DNA from: Bacteroidales bacterium
Lineage (GTDB): Bacteria; Bacteroidota; Bacteroidia; Bacteroidales; UBA932
Direction of reading: 5' to 3'
Length of the DNA stretch: 33,823 bases
Assembly: GCA_024683255.1 (NCBI GenBank)
Contig: JAIKYL010000079.1
Span: forward strand, 1 to 33,823
Positions 1 through 8,041 of this stretch are shown piece by piece. The translations under genes were made by a program, and so were the position numbers. How positions within the stretch are numbered: the first letter of the stretch is position 1; every line of letters starts with the position of its first letter. The notes below the pieces were generated by a model. That model was not told the DNA's origin. It was given only the letters and a program-made list of their open reading frames with translations, and did no database searches.

Positions 1-99
1 TGGAGCCCCGCCATCCTGTGGTACTACCCTGTCATTGTAATTGGCAACTATGTGGGCTGCAACGTCCGCAGGATAGTGATTCCGGAAAAGCTCTTGTAA
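1..99 (+). CDS. C-terminal tail of an unidentified protein (5' truncated)
   Basis: Frame 1 is open from the window edge to a TAA at 97-99 and gives 32 residues ending in RRIVIPEKLL. Third codon positions are mostly G or C, as in the real genes nearby, which supports coding. The segment mixes aromatic and beta-branched residues (WYYPVIVIGNY) and could be a beta-hairpin or the end of a membrane segment. I do not recognise the family. The gdhA promoter lies over and just beyond its end. Confidence 0.45.
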   Translation, partial: WSPAILWYYPVIVIGNYVGCNVRRIVIPEKLL

Positions 100-124
100 T
101 TATTAAAAATAATTATTATCTTTG
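94..124 (+). promoter_or_regulatory. gdhA promoter, Bacteroidota -33/-7 type
   Basis: The -7 box TATCTTTG lies at 117-124 and fits TAnnTTTG. A TTG at 94-96 lies exactly 20 bp upstream, the usual place for the -33 element. The start codon follows 30 nt after the box. The -33 element falls inside the last codons of the upstream gene. Confidence 0.7.
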
Positions 125-154
125 CCAAGTTAGTAGTGTATCAATCTCGAACTT

Positions 155-1510
155 ATGGACAAATTTACCCAAAACTATGTTGAGGGATTCATGGGCGATG
201 TAATTGCCCGGAACCCCGGAGAGCGTGAATTCCACCAGGCCGTACGCGAAGTGGTGGAAAGTGTAGCCCCTTACATCACCAGCTACCCCCACCTGATGGA
301 CCAGAAAATCCTGGAACGGATTGTGGAGCCGGAGCGCGTGATCATGTTCCGCGTCCCCTGGATGGACGACCGTGGAGAAATCCACATCAACAAAGGCTAC
401 CGTGTTCAGTGCAACAGCGCCATCGGCCCGTATAAGGGCGGTATCCGCTTCCACGCCAGCGTGAACCTCTCCATCATGAAGTTCCTCGCGTTCGAGCAAA
501 CCTTCAAAAACGCCCTCACAACGCTGCCGATGGGCGGCGCCAAGGGCGGTGCGGACTTCTATCCCCGCGGCCACTCGGACAACGAAGTGATGCGTTTCTG
601 CCAGAGCTTCATGACGGAGCTCTACCGCCACATCGGCCCCAACACGGACGTGCCGGCCGGCGATATCGGCGTGGGCGGCCGTGAGATCGGCTACCTCTTC
701 GGCCAGTACAAGCGTCTGAGGGACGAATTCTCCGGCACCCTCACCGGCAAGGGCCTCGCCTGGGGCGGTTCCCTGCTGCGTCCGGAAGCCACCGGCTACG
801 GCCTGTGCTATTTTGCTGAGCAGATGCTGGCCACCCGCGGAGAAGGCTTTGAAGGCAAGACCGTGTGCATCTCCGGCGCCGGCAACGTGGCCCAGTACGC
901 CGCCCAGAAGGCCATGCGCCTGGGCGCCAAGGTGGTCACCCTGTCGGACTCCGACGGCTTTATCCACGACCCTGCCGGCCTGGACGAGGAAAAGATGGCC
1001 TATGTGTTTGAGCTCAAGAACATCCGCCGCGGCCGCATCAAGGAGTACGCCCAGAAATTCCCCGGCGTCACCTATTATCCCGGCGAACGCCCCTGGAAGA
1101 TCCCCTGCGACATAGCCCTCCCCTGCGCCACGCAGAACGAACTGGAATTGGCCGATGCCCAGAACCTGGTAAAGAACGGCTGCATTTGCGTGGCCGAAGG
1201 CGCCAATATGCCCACTACGCCGGACGCCATCCGGGTTATCCAGGACGCCGGCCTGCTGTACTCCCCGGGTAAGGCCTCCAACGCCGGCGGTGTTGCAACT
1301 TCCGGCCTGGAAATGAGCCAGAACTCCATGCGCCAGAGCTGGACTGCCGAGGAAGTGGACAATTACCTCCGCCGCATCATGCAGGACATCCACGCCGCTT
1401 GCGTAAAGTACGGTACCCGTGAAGACGGCACCGTCAACTACGTGAAAGGCGCCAACATAGCCGGTTTCATCAAGGTGGCCGGCGCCATGTCAGACCAAGG
1501 ACTGGTATAA
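155..1510 (+). CDS. gdhA: NADP-type glutamate dehydrogenase
   Basis: Cytosolic enzyme that reversibly aminates 2-oxoglutarate to glutamate, the main low-affinity ammonium assimilation route in gut Bacteroidales. At 451 residues it matches the hexameric small-subunit family. The substrate-binding region has GPYKGGIRFH (91-100) and PMGGAKGG (125-132), with the likely catalytic lysine at 130; the conserved aspartate of DVPAGDIGVGG is at 170. A dinucleotide-binding fold follows, with SGAGNVAQ near 240. The ATG at 155 is the first in-frame start after the promoter and gives the family's usual N-terminus. The next gene starts 6 nt after the stop, so the two are probably co-transcribed. NADP rather than NAD use is inferred from family resemblance. 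Confidence 0.96.
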   Translation: MDKFTQNYVEGFMGDVIARNPGEREFHQAVREVVESVAPYITSYPHLMDQKILERIVEPERVIMFRVPWMDDRGEIHINKGYRVQCNSAIGPYKGGIRFHASVNLSIMKFLAFEQTFKNALTTLPMGGAKGGADFYPRGHSDNEVMRFCQSFMTELYRHIGPNTDVPAGDIGVGGREIGYLFGQYKRLRDEFSGTLTGKGLAWGGSLLRPEATGYGLCYFAEQMLATRGEGFEGKTVCISGAGNVAQYAAQKAMRLGAKVVTLSDSDGFIHDPAGLDEEKMAYVFELKNIRRGRIKEYAQKFPGVTYYPGERPWKIPCDIALPCATQNELELADAQNLVKNGCICVAEGANMPTTPDAIRVIQDAGLLYSPGKASNAGGVATSGLEMSQNSMRQSWTAEEVDNYLRRIMQDIHAACVKYGTREDGTVNYVKGANIAGFIKVAGAMSDQGLV

Positions 1511-1516
1511 AACTAT

Positions 1517-4426
1517 ATGACCGACGCTACATCGCTGATGGCCAGAAGGATCCGCAGGATTCTGCTGGTTTGCAACAATTACGACAACTTCTCCCTGGAA
1601 GAGGACGGACGCCTGGACGCCCGCATTGCCCGGGAATATGCAGAACTGAACCTTAGCAACCCGCCGGTGTTCGTGCGCGCCGCCTCCACCAAAGAGGCGC
1701 TGGAACTGGCCGATGCCGGGGAGCGCTGGGACCTGGTCATCACGATGTACAACGTGGGCGAGGTGGATGTCTTCACCTTCTCCCACAGGATGAAGGAATA
1801 CGGGGCCGATGTCCCCATCATCCTCCTCACGTCCTTCTCCAAGGAGGTTTACCGGCAGATGGAGGAGCACGACCGCTCCGCCATCGACTACATCTTCTGC
1901 TGGAACGGCAGTACGGACCTTATCATTGCCATCATCAAGCTGCTGGAAGACAGCATGAACGCCCAGGACGACATCCTGGGAGGCGGTGTGCAGTGCATCC
2001 TGCTGGTGGAAGATTCAGTCCGTTATTACTCCACGTACCTGCCCCTGCTGTACAAGCTGGTGCTCCAGCAAAATAGCGCCGCCATCCTGGATGCGCTCAA
2101 CGAGGAGCAGCAGATCTTCCGCAAGCGGGCCAGGCCGAAGATCCTTATGGCCACCAACTACGAGGATGCCCTTAATCTCTACAATACGTACAAGGAGAAC
2201 CTCCTGGGCGTGATTTCGGACATCGGCTTTGTCCTGCACCGCGGAGACAAGGCGTCCACGGAGAAGCTGGATGCGGGCGTGGACCTGTGCCAGTTCATCC
2301 GGCACGACGAACCCCGCATGCCCATCCTCATGCAGAGTTCGCAGGAGAGCATGCGCGAGGTGGCCGAAGGCCTGCACGCCGGCTTCCTGATGAAGCGCTC
2401 CAAAACCCTGACGCACGAACTGGCCGAATACATCGGCCGGGAATTCGGCTTCGGCGACTTTGTGGCCATGAGCGACCGCGGACGGGAGATTGCCCGTGCC
2501 CGGGACCTCCAGGAAGTGGAAGACGTGCTGGAAACCCTGCCGGAAAAGGTGCTGGACAAGCTCCGCAGCAAGAATTACATTTCCCGCTGGCTGCTGGCCC
2601 GCGGTATCTTCCAGGAAGGAAACGCCATCAAGAGCAGCCGGCTGCCCACCGCGGCCGAGTTCCGCGCCATGGCCATTCCGCTCATCCACAACTACCGCGT
2701 GCGGCAGAGCCTGGGCGTGGTGGCGCGCTTCGATCCCAACACCTACAACGACACCATCTGGTTCTCCCGTTTCGGCGAGGGGTCCCTGGGCGGAAAAGCC
2801 CGCGGCCTGGCCTTCCTGAACAACATCCTGTACAAGCACAACCTCTACGAGAAGTGGGAAGACGTGCGCGTAATGGTGCCCCGGACGCTTGTCATCGCTA
2901 CGGAGTACTTCGACCGCTTCATCCTGGAAAACGGCCTCCAATACGTGATCAATTCGGACATCTCGGATGCGGAAATCCTCTCCGAGTTTGTGTCCTCCAA
3001 CCTGCCCACGGACCTCATCGAGGCTCTGCGGGCCTTTATCCGGGTGGTCCGTACGCCCCTGGCCGTTCGCTCCTCCTCCAAACTGGAAGATTCTTACTAT
3101 CAGCCGTTTGCCGGCGTTTACTCCACCTACATGATCCCGGCGGTGGAGAACGAGGACCAGGAACTCCGGCTCCTCTCCAAAGCCATCAAGAGCGTGTACG
3201 CCTCCGTATACTTTGCCTCCTCCAAGGGTTATATCACTGCAACGGCCAACGTGATCTCGGAAGAGAAGATGGCCATCGTGCTGCAGGAAGTCTGCGGAAC
3301 GGAAGACGGCGGCTTCTTCTTCCCCACCCTCTCGGGCGTTGCCCGCAGCGTGAACTTCTATCCCATCGGCTATGAAAAGGCCGAGGAAGGCATTGCCAAG
3401 GTGGCCTACGGCCTGGGTAAGGCGGTGGTGGACGGCGAGCAGGTGCTTCGCTTCTCCCCTGCCTATCCCAAACACGTGCTCCAGACCTCCACACCGGACC
3501 TGGCCATGCGGGAAACCCAGCAGGTGATGTATGCGCTTAACCTGCAGCCGGAGAAGTTCAAGACCTCCGTGGACGACGCAGTGAACCTGGAACGCGTTCC
3601 CATTTCCGACTGCGAAAAGTTCCAGAGTTTCTCCAAGGTGGTCTCCACCTACGACTTTGAGAATATGCGCATCGTGGACTCCCCCTTCCCCCGCGGACCC
3701 AAGATCGTCACCTTTGCGCACGTGCTCCGCTACGGGACCTTCCCGCTGGCGCCCATCGTCCAGGAACTGCTGGAAATCTGCACCGCGGAAATGAACTGCA
3801 GCGTGGAGATTGAATTTGCCGCAGAACTTTCAACAGGTCTCTTCAACGCCCTGCAAATCAGGCCGATATCCTCCGACAGCCTGCAGGCCGAAGTGGATTG
3901 GCGGGAGATTGACTGCTCCGGCGCGCTGGTCCGTTCGGAAAGCGCCCTGGGCACCGGCTGGATTCCGGACATCAAAGACATCGTGTACCTCAAGGCCGAC
4001 AAGTTTGACAAGATGAAGACCGTGGAAATGGCCGCCGAACTGCGGGCCCTGAACGCCAAGTTAAGGGCGGAAGGACGCCAGTATGTCCTCATTGGTTATG
4101 GCCGATGGGGTTCAAGCATCCCCACCCTGGGCGTGCCGGTGGCATGGAGCGACATTTCCGAGACCAAGGCCCTCATAGAGTGCTGCCTGCCGGACTTCCG
4201 CGTGGATCCCAGCCAGGGCACGCACTTCTTCCAGAACCTCACCTCCTTTAATGCCGGCTACGTGAACGTGGACCCGTATTCCCGCCAGGGCGATTTCTTC
4301 GATCTGAGCCCCCTGGACGCCCTCCCGGCCGAATTTGAGACGGAATTCCTCCGCCACATCCACCTGGAGAGCCCCGTTACCGTCTGCGTAGACGGCCGCG
4401 CCGGCCGCGCCGTGGTGAAACTGTAG
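1517..4426 (+). CDS. Two receiver-like domains fused to a PEP synthase-type ATP-grasp domain
   Basis: A 969-residue protein of unknown function and a type I associate with Bacteroidota. Residues about 12-145 form a degenerate receiver: the strand-3 segment DLVITMYNV lacks the phosphoacceptor aspartate. Residues about 157-310 form an intact receiver, with acidic pair E165/D166, D235 in VISDIGF, Ser 274/275 and K293. Residues about 410-790 resemble the PEP synthase/PPDK nucleotide-binding domain (GGKARGL 425-431, VRSSSKLED 517-525, PFAGVY 530-535). The C-terminus has a conserved-looking region with GRWGS near 863 and GTHFFQN near 901. I see neither the swivelling phosphohistidine domain nor the PEP/pyruvate barrel, so ordinary PEP synthesis is unlikely. 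Only 6 nt separate it from gdhA, hinting at a link to nitrogen or carbon state. No histidine kinase partner is nearby. Confidence 0.85.
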   Translation: MTDATSLMARRIRRILLVCNNYDNFSLEEDGRLDARIAREYAELNLSNPPVFVRAASTKEALELADAGERWDLVITMYNVGEVDVFTFSHRMKEYGADVPIILLTSFSKEVYRQMEEHDRSAIDYIFCWNGSTDLIIAIIKLLEDSMNAQDDILGGGVQCILLVEDSVRYYSTYLPLLYKLVLQQNSAAILDALNEEQQIFRKRARPKILMATNYEDALNLYNTYKENLLGVISDIGFVLHRGDKASTEKLDAGVDLCQFIRHDEPRMPILMQSSQESMREVAEGLHAGFLMKRSKTLTHELAEYIGREFGFGDFVAMSDRGREIARARDLQEVEDVLETLPEKVLDKLRSKNYISRWLLARGIFQEGNAIKSSRLPTAAEFRAMAIPLIHNYRVRQSLGVVARFDPNTYNDTIWFSRFGEGSLGGKARGLAFLNNILYKHNLYEKWEDVRVMVPRTLVIATEYFDRFILENGLQYVINSDISDAEILSEFVSSNLPTDLIEALRAFIRVVRTPLAVRSSSKLEDSYYQPFAGVYSTYMIPAVENEDQELRLLSKAIKSVYASVYFASSKGYITATANVISEEKMAIVLQEVCGTEDGGFFFPTLSGVARSVNFYPIGYEKAEEGIAKVAYGLGKAVVDGEQVLRFSPAYPKHVLQTSTPDLAMRETQQVMYALNLQPEKFKTSVDDAVNLERVPISDCEKFQSFSKVVSTYDFENMRIVDSPFPRGPKIVTFAHVLRYGTFPLAPIVQELLEICTAEMNCSVEIEFAAELSTGLFNALQIRPISSDSLQAEVDWREIDCSGALVRSESALGTGWIPDIKDIVYLKADKFDKMKTVEMAAELRALNAKLRAEGRQYVLIGYGRWGSSIPTLGVPVAWSDISETKALIECCLPDFRVDPSQGTHFFQNLTSFNAGYVNVDPYSRQGDFFDLSPLDALPAEFETEFLRHIHLESPVTVCVDGRAGRAVVKL

Positions 4427-4441
4427 CGTCCTCTTTAAGGA

Positions 4442-5998
4442 ATGAAAGAGTTCGAAATAGCCAAAAAGATTGGCAAGGAGCTAACGGATGCGGAGCTTAA
4501 GGAAGCTGCCGCCAAAGCCCTGGGCGTAAAGCCGGAAAAAGTGGGCCGATGGGTGGTGGTGCGACGCAGCGTTGACGCCCGGCAGGAAATCCTATACCGC
4601 TACCGGGTGCAGGCGTACCGGGAGGGAGAGGCGTACGAACCCTTCCAGGTTGCTCCTTACCAGGATGTTCACCAGGCCCCTCCGGTGATAGTGATAGGAG
4701 CCGGTCCCGCCGGCATGTTCGCTGCCTTGAAGCTTTTGCAGAAAGGATTGAAACCCATTGTGTTAGAACGGGGTAAGGACGTGGAGCGCCGCAAGGTGGA
4801 CATGGCCAAACTGTCCACGCAGGGCGTCATAGATCCGGACTCCAATTACTGTTATGGAGAAGGTGGAGCCGGAGCTTTCAGCGACGGAAAACTGTTCACC
4901 CGTTCCTCCAAACGGGGCGATATACGGGAGGTCCTGCACCAGTTGGTAGCTTTCGGGGCTCACCCGGACATTTTGATTGATGCACATCCGCACATTGGTA
5001 CGGACCGTCTGCCGGAGATTGTAAAGAACATCCGCCAATGCATTGAAGACCATGGCGGAGAGTATCACTTCGACAGCCGGGTCACGGACATCGTTGTGCG
5101 GGGAGATGCCCGGTCGGAGCCGGGCATGACGAAAGAAGTGCATTGTGGTTCAATTATTTACAAAGCCGATAAAGTAATCTTGGCCACCGGCCATTCGGCC
5201 CGGGATATCTACGAACTCTTCCAGCGGAAAGGCTGGGCGCTGGAAGCCAAGGGCTTTGCCCTGGGCGTACGGGTGGAACACCCGCAGTGGCTCATCAACC
5301 AGATCCGTTATCATGGGAAATATCAGCCGTTTATGCCTGTTGCCGAATACTCCTTTGTGCAGCAGGTGGAAGAGCGCGGTGTGTTCTCCTTCTGCATGTG
5401 CCCGGGCGGCATCCTGGTGCCTTCCTCCACGGAAGACGGCACAGTGGTCTTGAACGGCATGTCCAACGCAGCCCGCAACTCCAAGTGGGCCAACGCAGGC
5501 GTAGTGGTGCAGATAGAGCCCGGTGACCAGCCGGCGCAGTACGAGGGCCCCTTTGCCCTTATGGATTTTCAACGGGATGTGGAACGGTCTATGTATCAGT
5601 GGGTTTCCCAGCACGGCGGAAAGCATCCGCTATCGGCCCCGGCCCAGCGGATGAAGGATTTCTGCCGCGGCATTGTATCGGCCGATCTGCCCAAAACCTC
5701 CTATCATCCGGGTGCCCTTTCCGCTCCCCTCCACGAATTGCTTCCGGAGCATGTAGCGCTGCGTCTCAGGCGCGCTTTCCCGCAGGTGGACCGCCAGATG
5801 CACGGCTATTATACCAATGACGCTCTGCTGCTGGGCGTAGAGTCCCGCACCTCTTCCCCCATCCGTCTACCACGGGATCCGGAAACCCTTGAGCACGTGG
5901 ATGTTCCGGGCCTTTACCCCTGCGGAGAAGGCGCCGGATATGCCGGCGGCATCGTTTCATCGGCCCTGGACGGCATCAATTGCGCGGAAAAGTGTTAA
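4442..5998 (+). CDS. FAD-dependent dehydrogenase, COG2509-like, function unknown
   Basis: A 518-residue flavoprotein. An N-terminal region of about 75 residues precedes the Rossmann motif VIVIGAGPAGMFAA (82-95, with GAGPAG at 86-91), and an acidic residue (E109 in LERGKDVERR) marks the end of the second strand. Later blocks CYGEGGAGAFSDGK and LYPCGEGAGYAGGIVSSALDG fit the COG2509 family of putative FAD-dependent dehydrogenases; the last is the usual C-terminal FAD-contacting glycine-rich segment. The substrate is unknown for the family. Length is typical and the protein is cytosolic, with no signal peptide. It starts 15 nt after the preceding gene. Its stop codon is part of the -7 box proposed for tsaD. 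Confidence 0.88.
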   Translation: MKEFEIAKKIGKELTDAELKEAAAKALGVKPEKVGRWVVVRRSVDARQEILYRYRVQAYREGEAYEPFQVAPYQDVHQAPPVIVIGAGPAGMFAALKLLQKGLKPIVLERGKDVERRKVDMAKLSTQGVIDPDSNYCYGEGGAGAFSDGKLFTRSSKRGDIREVLHQLVAFGAHPDILIDAHPHIGTDRLPEIVKNIRQCIEDHGGEYHFDSRVTDIVVRGDARSEPGMTKEVHCGSIIYKADKVILATGHSARDIYELFQRKGWALEAKGFALGVRVEHPQWLINQIRYHGKYQPFMPVAEYSFVQQVEERGVFSFCMCPGGILVPSSTEDGTVVLNGMSNAARNSKWANAGVVVQIEPGDQPAQYEGPFALMDFQRDVERSMYQWVSQHGGKHPLSAPAQRMKDFCRGIVSADLPKTSYHPGALSAPLHELLPEHVALRLRRAFPQVDRQMHGYYTNDALLLGVESRTSSPIRLPRDPETLEHVDVPGLYPCGEGAGYAGGIVSSALDGINCAEKC

Positions 5999-6003
5999 CT
6001 TTG
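5996..6003 (+). promoter_or_regulatory. Candidate -7 box for tsaD
   Basis: TAACTTTG fits TAnnTTTG and overlaps the TAA stop of the upstream gene. The tsaD start is only 8 nt beyond the box, so a transcript from here would have almost no leader. No TTG is seen at the -33 position, so this is weaker than the gdhA promoter. Confidence 0.45.
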
Positions 6004-6011
6004 CACCCGAA

Positions 6012-7034
6012 ATGGCAGACATTATCCTGGGCATAGAATCTTCCTGCGACGACACTTCGGCGGCCGTTATCCGTGACGGCGTGCTGCTGTCCAACGTGAT
6101 TGCCTCCCAGCAGGTGCACAAGGACTTCGGCGGCGTGGTGCCGGAACTGGCTTCCCGTGCGCATGAGCAGAATATTGTCCCGGTGGTGTCGGAAGCCCTC
6201 CGGAAGGCCGGTGTAGAGGCCAAAGACCTCACGGCCATCGCCTTCACCCGCGGCCCGGGTCTGCTGGGCTCACTGCTGGTGGGAACTTCCTTTGCCAAAG
6301 CGCTTTCCCTGTCTCTGGACATTCCCATGGTGATGGTGAACCACCTGCAGGGACACATCCTGGCCAATTTCATCCGGCAGCCGGACGTTCCGGTGCGGGA
6401 ACCTTCCTTCCCTTACCTGTGCCTTCTGGTCTCCGGCGGCAACTCCCAGATTGTTAAGGTGAAAAGCCCGGTGGAGTACGAGATTCTGGGTCAGACCATA
6501 GACGACGCAGTGGGAGAAGCCTTTGACAAATGCTCCAAGATGCTTGGGCTGGGCTATCCCGGCGGCCCCATCATTGACGCATTGGCCCAGAAAGGAGACC
6601 CGGAGCGTTTCCACTTTGCCAAACCCAACATTCCCGGCCTGGATTACAGCTTCAGCGGCGTAAAGACGTCTCTGCTCTATTTCGTACGGGATCAGATTGC
6701 CCTGGACCCGGATTTCCTGGAGAAGAACAAGGAAGACCTCTGCGCCAGTTTCCAGAATACGCTCATCGATATACTCCTTGGCAAACTCATCCGTGCGGCC
6801 AAGGAAACCCGTATCCGGGAAGTGACCATAGGAGGCGGGGTAAGTGCCAACAGCGGATTAAGGGAAAGAATTGAGGCCGAAGGAATTAAGCGTCATTGGA
6901 ACACCTATCTCCCGGAGCGCAAGTTCACCACGGACAACGCCGCTATGATAGCCATTGCCGGCTGGTTCCAGTACAAGGCCGGTGTCCGCACCCCGCTGGA
7001 CGTGGCCCCCGTTTCACGCATGGCCGATTTTTAA
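6012..7034 (+). CDS. tsaD: tRNA N6-threonylcarbamoyladenosine transferase TsaD
   Basis: Transfers the threonylcarbamoyl group from TC-AMP to A37 of ANN-decoding tRNAs, working with TsaB and TsaE. The 340-residue protein has the ASKHA-fold start (GIESSCDDTSAAV) and the metal-binding HxxxH at H111 and H115 in NHLQGH. It also has TRGPGLLGSL near 79 and GGGVSAN near 275. The frame is open 41 codons further upstream, but that extension overlaps the preceding gene; the ATG at 6012 gives the family's standard N-terminus. Its t6A product is the substrate of MtaB, encoded about 6 kb downstream. The transporter gene starts 3 nt after its stop. Confidence 0.96.
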   Translation: MADIILGIESSCDDTSAAVIRDGVLLSNVIASQQVHKDFGGVVPELASRAHEQNIVPVVSEALRKAGVEAKDLTAIAFTRGPGLLGSLLVGTSFAKALSLSLDIPMVMVNHLQGHILANFIRQPDVPVREPSFPYLCLLVSGGNSQIVKVKSPVEYEILGQTIDDAVGEAFDKCSKMLGLGYPGGPIIDALAQKGDPERFHFAKPNIPGLDYSFSGVKTSLLYFVRDQIALDPDFLEKNKEDLCASFQNTLIDILLGKLIRAAKETRIREVTIGGGVSANSGLRERIEAEGIKRHWNTYLPERKFTTDNAAMIAIAGWFQYKAGVRTPLDVAPVSRMADF

Positions 7035-7037
7035 AGT

Positions 7038-7907
7038 ATGTGGTGGCTCCTGGCTTTCGGATCGGCCGCCCTGCTGGGCGGATATGATTCTTTCAAGAAG
7101 ATTGCCCTCAAGGACAATGCCGTCATTCCCGTCCTGCTGTTCAATACGCTCATCAGTACGGTTCTCTTTTCTCCCTGGCTGTTCAAAACAGGGTTTGGAG
7201 ACTGGGCTGTGCAAAAATACATCGTAGCCAAGAGCGCCCTGGTTCTGTCCTCCTGGATAGCGGGCTACATTGCCATGAAACAGCTCCCGCTCACCATCGT
7301 GGGTCCAGTGAACGCCACACGTCCCGTCCTGGTGCTGGTGGGAGCCATCTTCCTGTTCGACGAGAGGCTCAACCCCCTCCAATGGGCCGGTGTGGCCCTG
7401 GCTATCGTCGCCTATTTCCTGATGCGCCTGAGCGGGGTGAAAGAGGGGTATAAACGGGGGAACAAATGGATTCTCTGCCTCATCCTGGCTGTCTTGCTAG
7501 GCTCTTTCAGCGGCCTGTATGACAAGTACCTCATGTCACCTTCCCAGCTGGGGCTGGACCGGATGCAGGTACTAAGCTGGTATTCTCTGTATCAGGCACT
7601 TATCATGCTGGTGGTGGCGGCCTTCCTTTGGTGGCCCCGCCGGCGGAAAGGCACTCCTTTCCACTGGAGTCCGGCAATTCCCTTCATAAGCATCTTCCTT
7701 TGCGGGGCCGATTTTCTCTATATGCAGGCCCTTTCGCAGCCCGACGCCCTCATTGCCGTAGTATCCATGATCCGCCGCGGCAGCGTGCTGGTGAGCTTTG
7801 CCATCGGCGCCCTGCTGCTGAAGGAGAAAAATCTCAAATCCAAGGCCTTGGACCTGTTGCTGCTGTTAGTCAGTATGGTGCTGCTATACTTCGGTTCACG
7901 GTCATAG
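7038..7907 (+). CDS. EamA/DMT-family inner-membrane transporter
   Basis: A 289-residue polytopic protein with about ten hydrophobic segments in two similar halves, as in the drug/metabolite transporter superfamily. The first half ends with the typical block FLFDERLNPLQWAGVALAIVAYFL (roughly 108-131), echoed near the C-terminus by LLLKEKNLKSKALDLLLLLVSMVLLYF. A basic loop (WWPRRRKG) lies about two thirds in. The substrate cannot be told from sequence; relatives move amino acids, nucleotide-sugars or metabolites. It is probably translated with tsaD (3-nt gap). Its stop codon overlaps the first copy of the 7907-7989 repeat. Confidence 0.85.
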   Translation: MWWLLAFGSAALLGGYDSFKKIALKDNAVIPVLLFNTLISTVLFSPWLFKTGFGDWAVQKYIVAKSALVLSSWIAGYIAMKQLPLTIVGPVNATRPVLVLVGAIFLFDERLNPLQWAGVALAIVAYFLMRLSGVKEGYKRGNKWILCLILAVLLGSFSGLYDKYLMSPSQLGLDRMQVLSWYSLYQALIMLVVAAFLWWPRRRKGTPFHWSPAIPFISIFLCGADFLYMQALSQPDALIAVVSMIRRGSVLVSFAIGALLLKEKNLKSKALDLLLLLVSMVLLYFGSRS

Positions 7908-7989
7908 TCACGTTTTAGGCCGTTTTCTTGACTTAGATCGTCAGTATCAGCAATCTCGGTCACGTTTTAGCCCCAAAACGTGACTAAGA
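7907..7989 (+). repeat. Two-copy palindromic repeat between the transporter gene and tamB
   Basis: Two related 31-nt units start at 7907 and 7959, 52 bp apart. Both begin GTCACGTTTTAG, and both carry TGACT-x-AGA at the far end. The second unit is a perfect 10-bp inverted repeat, GTCACGTTTT (7959-7968) and AAAACGTGAC (7975-7984), around a 6-nt loop. The first unit has lost the complementary arm. No T-run follows the hairpin, so it does not look like an ordinary terminator. It may be a dispersed palindrome or a regulator site. Confidence 0.6.
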
Positions 7990-8009
7990 CCGGAAATCAG
8001 GCCCTCCAT

Positions 8010-8038
8010 TTTACAAAAATTATTCTTATTTTTGTAAA
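8010..8038 (+). promoter_or_regulatory. tamB promoter embedded in a perfect 11-bp inverted repeat
   Basis: TATTTTTG at 8027-8034 fits the -7 box, 7 nt before the tamB start. It lies within the right arm of a perfect inverted repeat: TTTACAAAAAT (8010-8020), a 7-nt spacer, then ATTTTTGTAAA (8028-8038). No clear -33 TTG is present. Because the repeat lies upstream of the expected start point, it is better read as a DNA operator than as an RNA hairpin. Confidence 0.5.
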
Positions 8039-8041
8039 CTG

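Noticed and set aside
18..203. Short open frame across the start of gdhA
   Set aside because: It overlaps the gdhA start and promoter in another frame and has no recognisable features; the frame-1 tail ending at 99 has better codon use.
4435..4441. AAGGA before the dehydrogenase gene as a Shine-Dalgarno site
   Set aside because: It lies directly against the start codon with no usable spacing, and no other gene in the window shows such a site.
5889..6011. Upstream extension of tsaD by 41 codons
   Set aside because: It overlaps the end of the FAD-dependent dehydrogenase and adds residues unlike any TsaD N-terminus; the ATG at 6012 gives the standard start.
7959..7984. Hairpin as the terminator of the tsaD-transporter unit
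   Set aside because: There is no T-run after the stem on either strand, and the duplicated, decayed neighbour copy argues for a repeat instead.
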